From assembly GCA_938084835.1 (NCBI GenBank), contig CALKER010000005.1, positions 62,001 through 126,000 of the forward strand: a stretch of 64,000 nucleotides of DNA. The letters are read 5' to 3'. The translations under genes were made by a program, and so were the position numbers. Every line of letters starts with the position of its first letter. Position 1 is the first letter of the stretch. Below are positions 1 to 10,293 of the stretch, piece after piece. The notes beneath the pieces were generated by a model. That model did not search any database. It worked only from the letters and a program-made list of their open reading frames with translations, and was not told the origin of the DNA. The stretch is from an uncultured Thermoguttaceae bacterium. GTDB taxonomy: Bacteria > Planctomycetota > Planctomycetia > Pirellulales > Thermoguttaceae.

Positions 1-576
1 TCCGATCAGTGGAGCCGGCAACTCCACCACACGTTCCACATTTTCGGGATCGTGGACTTCCACAAGTGGGGTCATCCCTAGGGCAAGTATTTTTTGGAAA
101 AGGTACGACAACGTGGGCTGATCCAAACATTCGGCGATGAGGAGCACGGCGTCGGCCCCAGCCGCGCGAGCCTCGTAGATCTGGTAAAGCTCAATGACGA
201 AGTCTTTTCGCAAAACGGGGAGGTCTACCGCATGCCGGATTTGCGTTAAATACTCCAGCCGGCCCTGGAAATACCTTTCGTCTGTGAGCACACTGATCGC
301 ACTTGCGCCCTCTGCCTGATAGATGCGTGCGATTTCGATGGGATCGAAATTCTCCCGAATGATCCCCCGCGAAGGACTGGCTTTTTTCACCTCCGCAATC
401 AGCCGGATGGGACCTGGCCCGCGGAGGGGGTCGAGAAACGACCGTGGCGGTGGGGCTTCAGCAACTTTTTCCTCTAATATCTGTAGGGGCACCGCGAGTT
501 TGCGGCGCTCCACCTCCTGGCGTTTGTGGGCCAATATTTCCTGAAGGATAGAGGGAATTGGTAAAGGGACAGTCAT
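1..576 (-). CDS. trpC: Indole-3-glycerol phosphate synthase, N-terminal 192 residues (cut by window start)
   Basis: This cytoplasmic enzyme of tryptophan synthesis closes the indole ring of CdRP to give indole-3-glycerol phosphate. I read the frame backwards from an ATG at 576-574, and it is open to base 1, so about 70 C-terminal residues lie outside the window. Visible family motifs are the N-terminal helix with ILAHKRQEVERRK, the first barrel strand LIAEVKKASPSRG with the catalytic Lys, SVLTDERYFQG, PVLRKDFVI, and YEARAAGADAVLLIA. The last visible segment, LVEVHDPENVERV, is also typical. No clear Shine-Dalgarno sequence precedes the ATG. No other trp gene is visible, since the next 1.5 kb upstream is non-coding. 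The identification is firm; only the C-terminus is unseen. Confidence 0.95.
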   Translation of the reverse strand, partial: MTVPLPIPSILQEILAHKRQEVERRKLAVPLQILEEKVAEAPPPRSFLDPLRGPGPIRLIAEVKKASPSRGIIRENFDPIEIARIYQAEGASAISVLTDERYFQGRLEYLTQIRHAVDLPVLRKDFVIELYQIYEARAAGADAVLLIAECLDQPTLSYLFQKILALGMTPLVEVHDPENVERVVELPAPLIG

Positions 577-2106
577 CGGAAGAAGCTCGGTCGTGATAGA
601 AACTTCTTTACTACCACATCTTGCCCCAAGACTTATCCGGGGACAGACGCGACTTTGCGACGGCAACCTTCTTGGCACCAGCCGCGTTACCTGCCTACGC
701 AGTTCTCCAATGGGGAGCCCGCGGGGCGTGAATCTTCCGTTTAAAAATCGCGCTAACCGAGCCCGTGATTATTGCTCGGCGAATATCCCTATACCACGCC
801 GCGGGCCAAAAAAGTGGATAAGGCGATTCCTTTCTCAAGCCATTTTTCTCCAACTACTAATTCCAAAATTTGCTCGCACCCTTAATCCCAAAATTTGCTC
901 GCATTTTGGTAATGCGGCCGGCCGGAATGTCGGTTGTGTCGATACAGACTCCCAGCGGAAATGTTACAATTAATCATCATCTTAGTAGTGTACGTTGCAC
1001 AAAGCGATTATGATCCGCAATTTGGATCCAAGTGAATCCACAGATACTTCTCAATTTGATGCCCATTTGGACTGGGTCCCGCGGGGTTCACGACTCCCCC
1101 GAAGAAATCACTGTAAGTTATCGGCCTTACTTCGGGCGCAGGCCTGATAACGCCCCCGGAGCGAGACGGCGGTAGCTTTACTCGGGAATCGCCCTCAATT
1201 AGCGTAGGAAGTAAGGTGTACCGTAGGTGGTGAGGCCCTCGGGAAGGGGAACGCCGCTGGAAAGGGAGCCGAATGCCAAGCGAATCTCCAGGGGTTGAGG
1301 CCCCCGGCGGAATGGATAAGGGGTTGATTAATTTCTCGGACAAGACCTTTCCGCCAAGACCTTATTAAGTGCGTCAGATATGGTACTGGACGACATTTGC
1401 TTGCTTGTGTCCTAACACGGGCAGGTTGGTATAGGTCATTTTGCGTTGTTGCGGAAGATAGAAATCCGCTATTGAGCAAACCATTCAGAGCGACATTTGC
1501 CAATTCGGACAGTAACAATTGCGTCAGTATGTTCGCATTTAGGGGCCTTGGTTACCATCTGATTGGACAAGGTTAAGTCCTTGGCTCGGTAGCCCATTTA
1601 GCCTTCGCCCGGTGCTTCTCGAACTCGATGTCCGAAGATTTTCCAATTAAAAGGCACAACAAAACAACATTCAGGGGACGCGTCCGATTGTCCCGGTGGG
1701 CGGACGGCGGAAACATTAAGGTGGAGTGCACCCCGCTTGCCAACATCCCTTCCCTACCCCCACGAATTGAGTGGCATAGAACCCTACCACCTTGAGGCAA
1801 AACATTGAGACCTTTGGGCAATCGACGTCGTTAAGATTTGTCCGTAGTTGTCCACGGCTGCCTGCAACCGCTTGACTAGCCGGACGGGTGTATTTCGTGA
1901 CGGGAAATTCCCCAGGAACGGTACGAGCTGCGAACTTTTTCGGAACGCAATAGTGAAGGCTCCGAACTCGGTTTGCCCGCCGGAGAATGGATTCTTTCCT
2001 AAACATTGCCTGCTGCAAAGGCCCGGCCGGCATAGGGAGGGATCAGTCGGGCGAGGATTTCCATGGCAACGGTGGTTTCCGCCCAAATAGTTATGGGGAA
2101 AGTTCG
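577..2106. other. 1.5 kb spacer between trpC and the giant repeat gene
   Basis: I find no convincing gene here. Several overlapping open frames of 60-156 codons exist on both strands, but none has a recognisable motif, a good ribosome site or a sensible amino-acid make-up, and they overlap one another. The only structure I see is a short direct repeat at 863-903. The frame of the downstream giant gene is open back to 1987, but the added residues look non-protein-like. Confidence 0.55.
863..903. repeat. Two direct copies of a 16-bp A/T-rich word, 25 bp apart
   Basis: CCAAAATTTGCTCGCA occurs at 863-878 and again at 888-903 without mismatch. The core AAAATTT is symmetric but the full word is not a palindrome. 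It sits in the non-coding spacer, about 300 bp upstream of trpC on the trpC (minus) strand. It could be a regulator-binding pair or chance; nothing else supports a role. Confidence 0.6.
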
Positions 2107-5100
2107 ATGAAGAGATTCGGTCGTTTTGCTTCCGTGCTGGCTGCCTTGGGGCTGTCGAAAACTTTTTTTGGAAGCTTCGGCATGGAAGAAAAGCAGGTTT
2201 GGGCCTCCGTAAGGCGCGAATCCTCTTCGCTTTTTGGGAGAAAGAGGATGCCATTCCTCACCGCCTGGGCACGCAGATATGTTTGGCGATTGGTGGCAGG
2301 AGCTGTCCTGGGGACGTGGGCGGCGAAGGCGGTGGTGGTCAATTCTTTCTCCGACGTCGGCTGGCCTTTGTGGGATGGGGTTGTTTTTGCGCAGGAGACC
2401 GCGGCAGCCTCCGGGCCGGTCGAGCAGGCACCGCCACCCGCGGAGCCACCGCCACCACAAACGCCGGGAGAACAACCGCCCCCAAGTGCGGAAACAAAAC
2501 CGGAATCGTCACCCTCCGAAAGAATCCTTCCGCCTGAAGCCCTCCGACTTGAGGAATTCACGCGGGCCGAAATCGTGGATCAGTTGAAACTTTCCTCTCG
2601 GCAGCAAGCTGAAATCCGCCGCCTTGTGAGCGAGTTTCGTTCTAAAGCCGAGGGGGCCGATCCCGACACTCAAAGTCAGTTGGCGCGGCAGTACCTCAGC
2701 CAAGTACTTTCCGCCCTTACGTCAGACCAACGGCAGGCGTTTGAAGCAGGTCGACCGGTACCGCGACTACGATTCCAATTCCGCTTTCAGCGGTGGGAGC
2801 ATGTGCTGGAGTGGTTGGCAGAGCAGGCGGGTCTTTCGCTGGTGCTCGATGCTCCTCCACCGGGAACATTTAACTACACCGATACTCGGGAGTATACGCC
2901 CACAGAGGCCATTGATCTTGTTAACAGCATTTTGTTGACCAAGGGATACGCACTCATCCGCCGCGATCAAATGTTGGTGCTGGTGTCTCTTCGCGGCGGA
3001 ATTCCCGAGGGGCTTGTGCCGTGGGTGACGCTCGAACAGGCCCAGCGGATGGGTGCCTACGACTTGGTAACAGTAAGTTTTAGCGTGGGAAGGCGGGATG
3101 CGTCGCAGGTAGCCGAGGCCATAAAACCACTTGTGGGGCCTTTCGGTCGCGTTTTGCCGATCCCTGCCACCCGTCAGGTAGTGGTCACCGATCGGGCCGG
3201 ACTGATGGCCACCATCGATAAGGTCATTCAGGCACTTCCGGAACCTAGTCCTCCTCGGCAGGAACCACCACCTCGAGAGCCGGAACGTCAGGAGCTGCGC
3301 ATCTATCCCCTTGGGGCTGTGGATCCGACAGCCGTCATGAACGTCCTTCGGGAACTTTTCTACGGCGCTCGGATTGTGCATGATCCCAAACTCAATCAAC
3401 TCAATGTGGTAGCCACGCCAAGTCAGCACAACGGGATCGAAAGTGTTCTGAAACGGTTGGAATCTCCGGATGCCCCGGAGCGAATGCCGCGGCTAGAGGT
3501 TTATGCTGTGCCTGAGGGGCGGGACTTAAACGAGCTGGCCAACAGTCTTCAGCTTGTAGCCCCGCAAGCAAAAATTCGGCCGGATTCGGAGACCAGTCGG
3601 CTTATCGTTTGGGCTTCGCCGGCAGAGCACTCGGTGATCCGGGCCAGCTTAGAAAAGCTCGAGGAGGCTCCCGGCGCTTTAGGTACCCCTCAGGTTGAGA
3701 CCTACCGGCTGAGCCGAAGCGACGCGCGGATGCTCAGCTACATCCTGGAAAAACTGGTGCCAAAAGCAAAAGTAAGTTACGACTACTACGGACGCAACCT
3801 TGTTGTGTACGCCACCCCGGCCGACCAGGCCGTAGTACGAAGCCTGATTGAACAAATCGAACCGCAGGCGGTGACTCCCGGCAATGTGGAAGTACGCGTT
3901 TACACTTTGCGGCGGATCAACCCCAGTAGCCTGGTAAAAATGCTGGAGGAGGCATTACCCACCGCAAAATTTTCCGCCGACGATGCCTTGCGACGACTCA
4001 CTGTGGTAGCGCCGGCAGCCATTCAGGTGGAAGTGGAAAGAGCCATTCGCGAGGCCGATTCCGCACCGGAGGCCGAGGCCGAACCTAAGCTGCGGGCTTA
4101 CTCCATGGCCCAATTTGCTGGCGACACGACGGCCTTTCAAACACTGGTGAATTCACTCCAGCAGCTTGTTCCTCAGGCCAAGATCACTCCCGACGCGCGT
4201 CGGGGGCAAATTCTTGTGTATGCTACAGAGGAAGACCATAAACGGGTGGTCGAAACCCTCGCCCAGTGGGCCAAAGAAATCCAACCGATTGAAGGCTCGC
4301 TGGAGGTGTACGTGCTTTCTCCGGAAGAGCGGGCCCGCTTTCTGTCGCTTCTATCGAATCTAGCCAACGAGCTCCCTGGGGTGCGGGTACTGCCGGAAGC
4401 AGCGGGGGGTAGCGTGGCGGTGTGGGCACGGCCTCATGAGCATCAAATAATTCGGGAAATCCTCAGTCAGCTGCGCCAGGCGGAGGCAGAAGGTGGTGGT
4501 CGCATCCTGCGGAGTTATCCGCTTTCGGTGATAGAGCTTTCCGCGGCCCAGGAAGCAGTGAAGCTTCTTTTGCCGGGGGTCCAAGTGGTTCCCGATCCCG
4601 TTGGGCGGCGGCTGCTCATCTGGGCCCGGCAAGATGAACATCTGACCATCACTCGCACTTTGGAAGAAATCGACAGGGCAGCACCCCAGGAAACACAACC
4701 GCGTTTTGAGACTTATCCGGTGCGAGGGGTCGCAGCGGAGTCGTTGTTGCTGACCCTTCGCCAGCTTGTGCCGGGGGCGCAGGTGACACTGGATAGCTCC
4801 GGCCGAAAAATCGTGGCTTGGGGCACCCCCGCCGAGCATGTCAAAATTCGCGCCGCCTTGGCCCAATTAGGGCAAGGAACTTCCCCCGACGAGGCCCCCG
4901 AGCTTGTTGTCTATCCGCTTGGTGGTTTGGCTTCAAGCCAGGTTTTGCCCCTGCTTCAGTCGCTTGTGCCGGATGCTCAGCTAAGTGTTGACGCCCAGGC
5001 CAATAGCCTCCTCGCTGTAGCCCAGAAGCAGGACCACGAAACAATTCGCCGCGTGTTGGACCGGCTGGTGGAAGCGCGACGCGATTTGGGTGGGGCGGAG

Positions 5101-8100
5101 CTTCGGTATTATCCGTACCGCGTACCTCCCTCGGCGGGTCTGCTCGAGATCATGGGCAAGCTTGCTCCCTCGGCCCAAATCACACAGGACAAAGAGAACC
5201 GGCGTCTTATCGTTGTAGCCTCGCCCGAGGATCATGCTGTAATCGATCAAATGCTGCGGGACTACCAGGAGAAAACCGCTCCGGCCAGCGATCGACAGCT
5301 TATGATTTATCAACTGTCACCCCTGGAGCGAAAGCGGTTGGAATCACTGCTGCCTCAGTTGCAAAGCCAGTTGCCGGATCTTCAGCTTCTCCCGGAAACG
5401 GTCCCCGGCGAGGTGGCTATTTGGGCACGCCCGGACGAGCACCGCTTGCTGGGCGAGATTTTAGCCCAGTTGCGTCGCCCAACCCAATTGGACCGACCTT
5501 ACGTGCTGATTGTTCATCCACTCCGCGCGGCTGAGCCCAAAAGCGTGGGAGAGATGCTGCAGAAGCTTTTTCCCGAAGCTCAAGTGGTGCTGGATGCGCG
5601 TGCCCGTCGGGTGATGATCTGGGCACCGGAGGCGGCAGAAGGGCAAATCCGGCGGGTATTGCAGGAGCTTGATGCCGGCTCCCCTGGCCAGTGGCAGGAA
5701 CAGCTTCGTGTTTATCCAGTGACAAAAAGCGATGTGCAAGTCGCTCTTCAGCTCCTTCGCGAGCGCGTGCCGGAAGCACAGATCACGGCCGATTCCAAGG
5801 CGGGATCGCTTGTCGTCTGGGCTACTCAAGCCGACCACGAGGAAATCAGTAAGCTGCTTGATCAAATGGAAAAAGGTGTGGACGAAAAGCTTCGGCCGCG
5901 GGTGGAAGTGTACCCGGCAGGCCGGTTCGATTTGGCGGCCCTTACTACCTTACTGCGGAGTTTGGTTCCTGAAGCTCGGCTTGCCGTAGATCCCAAAACG
6001 GGCGGACTTGCTGTGTTGGCTACGCCCCAAGATCACGAGCTTGTGCGTAAGACGCTTGAGCAGCTCGGTCGTGAGGATCTTGCGGGAGAGCCGGAAGCGC
6101 GAACCTATTCCCTCTCTGGCGGGGGTAGTGTTTGGGGAGTAATCGGCATACTTTCCACGGTTTTCCCGATGATTCGGGTCACCGTGGGGACACAACCAAA
6201 TCAAATCTTGGTCTGGGCGCGCCCGGAAGAACACGAGCTAGTGGCCAAAGTGGTGGCCGAGCTCCAGAAAGAAGAACCCGACGAACTTGCTCCGCGTCTT
6301 GAGGTTTATGCGTTGGAAGGAACAAATGCCAGCGAGGCAGGGCGGATCCTGCGTCAGCTTGCACCGGAAGCCGTTTTCACCACCGGCCCTGATCCGCAGC
6401 AGCTTCTGGTATGGGCTCGGCCGAGAGATCATCAGAAGATTCGCCAAGCGTTGCAGCAGTGGCTCGAGGCGGTACGCAAGCCTGAGGTCCTTCCCGAACT
6501 TGCTGTTTACACCTTGCGCTACCTCAGTGGCTACGGGGCGATGCAGGCGCTACGGGCGGTGGTTCCGGAAGCCCAGTTCTCCTTAGGTGCTCACGACAAA
6601 CAGCTGGTGGTGCTGGCACGTCCGGGGCAGCATGAGCGCGTGGCCGAAGCCCTGGAAAAAATGGACGTCCCACCCCCCAGCCAAGGGGAATTACGCGTGT
6701 ACACCCTCGAGGGAATGAGTGCCACACGGGCCTTTTATGCGACTCGCTTGTTGCGGGAGGCCGTGCCGGAAGCTACCTTCGCCTTGGGAGCCGACCCAAC
6801 CCAGCTTCTGGTCTGGGGGAGTCCTGAGGTGCATGAGAAGGTGGGGGGACTTGTTGACACAATGTTCCAGCGACCCCCAGAGGAAAAAGCCCCGCGAGCA
6901 GAGATTTATCGGCTTCGGCATGTGACGGCTGCGAGTGCCTCGCAGGTATTACGGGTGGCAGTACCGGATGCGACTTTAACTCCAGAACCAGCAGATCCGT
7001 ACAAGCTGACTGTGTGGGCTTCTCCCCAGGAACACGAGCTTATCACCCAGGTGTTGGCTCAGATCGATGTAGCGGAGGCCCCCGAGGGAAACTTCGTAGC
7101 CCGTACCTACACGCTGGAGGCAGTCTCACCGTACTATGCCGTGCCCTTTTTGACCCGCATGTTTCCTGCAGCGCAAGTCATGTACACAACCGATCCTCAA
7201 CAAATCCTAGTTTGGGCAAAAGCGGAGGAACATGCCAAGATCGAGGAGGCGCTGGCCCAGCTGGCCCCCTCGGACAGCGATCGCCCGACGGTGGCCACGT
7301 ATGAGCTTCGGTCATTAGATTCGCGAACGGCTACGAATTTGATCCAGTCAGCGGTGCCGGGAGCCAAAATCACCACCAGCCCCGACGGTCGCAAACTTTT
7401 GATCTACGCGCGCCAGCCGGATCACACACGGATTGCAGAACTGCTCCGAACTGCCGATACCACTCCTGCCGAAGGAGCTTTGCGGATGGAAGTGTACACC
7501 CTTCGGGGGGTAGGAAATGCTTATACGGCGTTGCTGCTTCTTCGCGAAGCTTTTCCTCAAGCCCGTTTTTCCGTTGGGACAAATATGCAGCAGCTTGTTG
7601 TTTACGCCTCGCCAGCGGAGCATGAACAAATCGCGCAGGCGATCGAGCGTTTGGCAGAGCTCACCCGAAATGAACAACCGGAAATGGTGGTCTACGATGT
7701 GGGAACAGCAGATGCTTCGCGACTGGCAGGGATGCTAGAGACGGCCTTTCCCGGCACTCGCTTTGTCCCCGCCGGTGAGCCAGGAAAATTAATCGCCTGG
7801 GCTCCCCGAACTGATCATGAGCTGATTGCTCAGGCATTGGAAAAGCTTAAGGCAGAAACCTGGGGACCGGAGAATCGTGTCCTCAGCGTTTATCCCCTGC
7901 GCCGGGCTGATGCCCAGACACTGATCCAAGTGCTTACTCCAGTGGTTCAGGGGAATGCACAGTTTGTCGTCGATACCACGCGCAACAGCCTTGTGGTATG
8001 GGCGGATCGGCGATATCAGGAAGCGATCCGGCGGACCGTTGAGGATTATTTGGCAGCGGTGGCGACCGTGGATGACCTCGAGCCTCGGGTCTATCGCTTC

Positions 8101-10293
8101 CGCTACGCCGATCCCAGCGCTGCCGTCACTGTAGTGCGGGCCCTTGCACCGGATGCCCAAATTAGTTACGACTGGGCTAACCAAGCGCTTGTTGTCAGCG
8201 CCACAGCTGAGGACCATCGCACAATCGAGCTGGCCTTAAGCCAACTTGACCGCGCGGATGTTGGCGGTCTCCGGCCCGTTTTTCGCGTTTACCCCCTCCC
8301 CGGGGCTGAACGCGAACAAATTTTCACAAATCTGCGGCAGCTCTTCCGCGGGGATCCTTCTGTGCAGCTGGCCCAGGATGAATCGTCGGCCTCGCTTTTG
8401 GTTCTGGCTCCGGAAGGCAAGCAGGAGCAAATCGCGCAGATCATCGCGGAGATTGAGCTGGCCAGTCGGCAGGGTGGCGGAGTCACCGTGCGAAGTTATG
8501 CCTTGGGAGAAACGGATCCGCAGGCGGCTCTCACCTTGGTGCGAAATCTTGCCCAACAACGCGGTTTTCGGGCCGACATCTCCCTCGATACGCGAAGCAA
8601 CGCCTTAGTCGTGGTGGCCCGAGAGGAATATCACCCTCAGATTGCCCAGGCATTGGAGCAAATTCGTCCTCCCCAGCGTCAGCTTGAAATTCTTCAGCTT
8701 GAAGAACTTGATCCTTTTTCAGCCCAAACGGCTATTCGTCACCTATTTGTGGGCGAAGCTTTTCCCCCGCAAGTGGAGGTCGATTATGCTTCCCAGCAAT
8801 TGCTAGTGCAGGCAACGCCAGAGCAACATCGGAAAATCCGCGAACTTTTGGGAAAAATGGGGGAGACTCGCTTAGCTGTGGTAAACGCTTTAAGGGGCGG
8901 AACTCCCCGGGTTATTCCTTTTGAGGGAAATGCTCTCGAACTGCTGCAGGAGATCGAGCGGGTATGGTCCCGGCTTCGACCTAATCCTCTTCGGGTGATT
9001 GTCTCCGAGTCGCCATCCACCGCGCCCTCCTCTTCAGGTGGAGGTTCCCGGACTAGCCCGAGTGGCATGAGCGTCTCTCCGCCTGGAAATGATTCGCGCC
9101 CGACAAGAAATAGTCCCGAGTCTGAGCCGGCCTTTAAACCAGAGAAAGCCCCTACTGAAGGCGGAAGTGCGGCAAGCACTCCCAGTTTGCCGGCACAGCG
9201 TTTGGCTAGCGACTCAAAAGGCGGATTAGCTGTCCTTGCAAATTTCCTTGCTAACCGTGTGGACGCATGGGTCAGTGGTGATTCTGGCTTCCCTAATCCT
9301 TCGCGGGAGGCAGGCACCCTCGCAGGCCAAGTCGCAACAACTAGCGTAAGCCGGTGGGAAGTCGAAGTGGTTCCAGAGGTAAAGGATGAGGGCGTACCAT
9401 CGCCGGAGGAGGATTCGTCTACAGCTGAGGAGACAACATCTGAGCGCAAGGCAGCAGGTCCCGAGGCCACACAAAGTCCGCAAGGGCTAGGAGAGGCGGG
9501 GGCCAAGGAAGTTTCCTCCGCGGAAGAAACCACGGTGGCTTCCGCAGGTCAGGACCGCGGAGAGATATCGCCGGTGTATATCCTTGTTCAGGATGGCTCT
9601 ATCACCGTTGTGTCTGAAGATGCAGAGGCGGCTTCCGAGCTTGAATCCATCCTCCGCATGTTGACCGCACGGACAGGTGTGTCCGCGCGGAGCATTACGG
9701 TCTACGAACTGCGACATGCCAATGCCTCAACAGTGGCGGAGCTTGTGGAGGATTTCCTCCGCCGTTCTAGCTGGGGGTTTCGACGATCCTTGGGTGGTCT
9801 GGTGATCATCCCCGACGATCGCCAAAACACGCTTCTGGTGCAGGGGACACGTGCGGATCGCGCTGTAATTGAAGAGTTACTTCGGGTTCTGGACACGCCC
9901 CAAGTTCCGCAGGCCATTCGTGCCAATCAACCGCGAATTGTGCCGTTGCGAAACATGGATGCCTCCCGCGCGGAGGAGGTAGTCCGCAGCGTGTTTCGCG
10001 TTCTTTTCACACCGCCGCCACCTCGCTACACGCCTTGGGGAACCCCTCGGCCAAGTAACCCAGGGATCCTGACTCCGCAACTTGCGGTGGATCAAACAAC
10101 GAACAGTTTAATCGTCAGCGGACCGGCGTCCGTTGTGGACGAAATCGTCGAATTCGTCCAAAGATTGGATCAGACGGCGGCCGAGGACCCCTCCCGCCAA
10201 CTTATGATCATCCCGTTAAAGAAGCTAAACGCCACTCAAGTGGAGCGGGCCGTCCGCGACTTGGTTCCTCGTTCGTACTGGCGGCGATACTAA
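2107..10293 (+). CDS. Giant membrane-anchored protein with about 31 tandem secretin N-type domains and no secretin barrel
   Basis: The product is about 2,728 residues from ATG 2107, which has GGGGAAAG just upstream; the frame is open to 1987 but the extra residues look non-coding. Near residues 48-78 is a hydrophobic segment (signal peptide or anchor), then a Pro-rich stretch, a helical region, and an N0/STN-like domain at about 220-295. One N-type module follows, then about 28 tandem copies of a ~66-residue module from residue ~395 to ~2255. Each copy has the pattern vYpL-x(9)-Lr-lvP-Aq-x(4)-D-x(5)-LvvWA-p-EH-x-I-x(3)-L-x-l, as in the secretin N1 KH-like fold. A Ser/Pro/Glu-rich linker (about 2300-2485) and two and a half more modules end the protein. 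The outer-membrane secretin domain is absent. It lies 2.2 kb upstream of gspE on the same strand, so it may serve that secretion machine. Function is inferred. Confidence 0.85.
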   Translation: MKRFGRFASVLAALGLSKTFFGSFGMEEKQVWASVRRESSSLFGRKRMPFLTAWARRYVWRLVAGAVLGTWAAKAVVVNSFSDVGWPLWDGVVFAQETAAASGPVEQAPPPAEPPPPQTPGEQPPPSAETKPESSPSERILPPEALRLEEFTRAEIVDQLKLSSRQQAEIRRLVSEFRSKAEGADPDTQSQLARQYLSQVLSALTSDQRQAFEAGRPVPRLRFQFRFQRWEHVLEWLAEQAGLSLVLDAPPPGTFNYTDTREYTPTEAIDLVNSILLTKGYALIRRDQMLVLVSLRGGIPEGLVPWVTLEQAQRMGAYDLVTVSFSVGRRDASQVAEAIKPLVGPFGRVLPIPATRQVVVTDRAGLMATIDKVIQALPEPSPPRQEPPPREPERQELRIYPLGAVDPTAVMNVLRELFYGARIVHDPKLNQLNVVATPSQHNGIESVLKRLESPDAPERMPRLEVYAVPEGRDLNELANSLQLVAPQAKIRPDSETSRLIVWASPAEHSVIRASLEKLEEAPGALGTPQVETYRLSRSDARMLSYILEKLVPKAKVSYDYYGRNLVVYATPADQAVVRSLIEQIEPQAVTPGNVEVRVYTLRRINPSSLVKMLEEALPTAKFSADDALRRLTVVAPAAIQVEVERAIREADSAPEAEAEPKLRAYSMAQFAGDTTAFQTLVNSLQQLVPQAKITPDARRGQILVYATEEDHKRVVETLAQWAKEIQPIEGSLEVYVLSPEERARFLSLLSNLANELPGVRVLPEAAGGSVAVWARPHEHQIIREILSQLRQAEAEGGGRILRSYPLSVIELSAAQEAVKLLLPGVQVVPDPVGRRLLIWARQDEHLTITRTLEEIDRAAPQETQPRFETYPVRGVAAESLLLTLRQLVPGAQVTLDSSGRKIVAWGTPAEHVKIRAALAQLGQGTSPDEAPELVVYPLGGLASSQVLPLLQSLVPDAQLSVDAQANSLLAVAQKQDHETIRRVLDRLVEARRDLGGAELRYYPYRVPPSAGLLEIMGKLAPSAQITQDKENRRLIVVASPEDHAVIDQMLRDYQEKTAPASDRQLMIYQLSPLERKRLESLLPQLQSQLPDLQLLPETVPGEVAIWARPDEHRLLGEILAQLRRPTQLDRPYVLIVHPLRAAEPKSVGEMLQKLFPEAQVVLDARARRVMIWAPEAAEGQIRRVLQELDAGSPGQWQEQLRVYPVTKSDVQVALQLLRERVPEAQITADSKAGSLVVWATQADHEEISKLLDQMEKGVDEKLRPRVEVYPAGRFDLAALTTLLRSLVPEARLAVDPKTGGLAVLATPQDHELVRKTLEQLGREDLAGEPEARTYSLSGGGSVWGVIGILSTVFPMIRVTVGTQPNQILVWARPEEHELVAKVVAELQKEEPDELAPRLEVYALEGTNASEAGRILRQLAPEAVFTTGPDPQQLLVWARPRDHQKIRQALQQWLEAVRKPEVLPELAVYTLRYLSGYGAMQALRAVVPEAQFSLGAHDKQLVVLARPGQHERVAEALEKMDVPPPSQGELRVYTLEGMSATRAFYATRLLREAVPEATFALGADPTQLLVWGSPEVHEKVGGLVDTMFQRPPEEKAPRAEIYRLRHVTAASASQVLRVAVPDATLTPEPADPYKLTVWASPQEHELITQVLAQIDVAEAPEGNFVARTYTLEAVSPYYAVPFLTRMFPAAQVMYTTDPQQILVWAKAEEHAKIEEALAQLAPSDSDRPTVATYELRSLDSRTATNLIQSAVPGAKITTSPDGRKLLIYARQPDHTRIAELLRTADTTPAEGALRMEVYTLRGVGNAYTALLLLREAFPQARFSVGTNMQQLVVYASPAEHEQIAQAIERLAELTRNEQPEMVVYDVGTADASRLAGMLETAFPGTRFVPAGEPGKLIAWAPRTDHELIAQALEKLKAETWGPENRVLSVYPLRRADAQTLIQVLTPVVQGNAQFVVDTTRNSLVVWADRRYQEAIRRTVEDYLAAVATVDDLEPRVYRFRYADPSAAVTVVRALAPDAQISYDWANQALVVSATAEDHRTIELALSQLDRADVGGLRPVFRVYPLPGAEREQIFTNLRQLFRGDPSVQLAQDESSASLLVLAPEGKQEQIAQIIAEIELASRQGGGVTVRSYALGETDPQAALTLVRNLAQQRGFRADISLDTRSNALVVVAREEYHPQIAQALEQIRPPQRQLEILQLEELDPFSAQTAIRHLFVGEAFPPQVEVDYASQQLLVQATPEQHRKIRELLGKMGETRLAVVNALRGGTPRVIPFEGNALELLQEIERVWSRLRPNPLRVIVSESPSTAPSSSGGGSRTSPSGMSVSPPGNDSRPTRNSPESEPAFKPEKAPTEGGSAASTPSLPAQRLASDSKGGLAVLANFLANRVDAWVSGDSGFPNPSREAGTLAGQVATTSVSRWEVEVVPEVKDEGVPSPEEDSSTAEETTSERKAAGPEATQSPQGLGEAGAKEVSSAEETTVASAGQDRGEISPVYILVQDGSITVVSEDAEAASELESILRMLTARTGVSARSITVYELRHANASTVAELVEDFLRRSSWGFRRSLGGLVIIPDDRQNTLLVQGTRADRAVIEELLRVLDTPQVPQAIRANQPRIVPLRNMDASRAEEVVRSVFRVLFTPPPPRYTPWGTPRPSNPGILTPQLAVDQTTNSLIVSGPASVVDEIVEFVQRLDQTAAEDPSRQLMIIPLKKLNATQVERAVRDLVPRSYWRRY

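Noticed and set aside
863..903. CRISPR-like array
   Set aside because: Only two short copies with a 9-bp gap; no spacers or cas genes.
1987..2106. An earlier start for the giant protein at 1987
   Set aside because: The 40 added residues look non-coding, and ATG 2107 has a GGGGAAAG site and leads into a better N-terminus.
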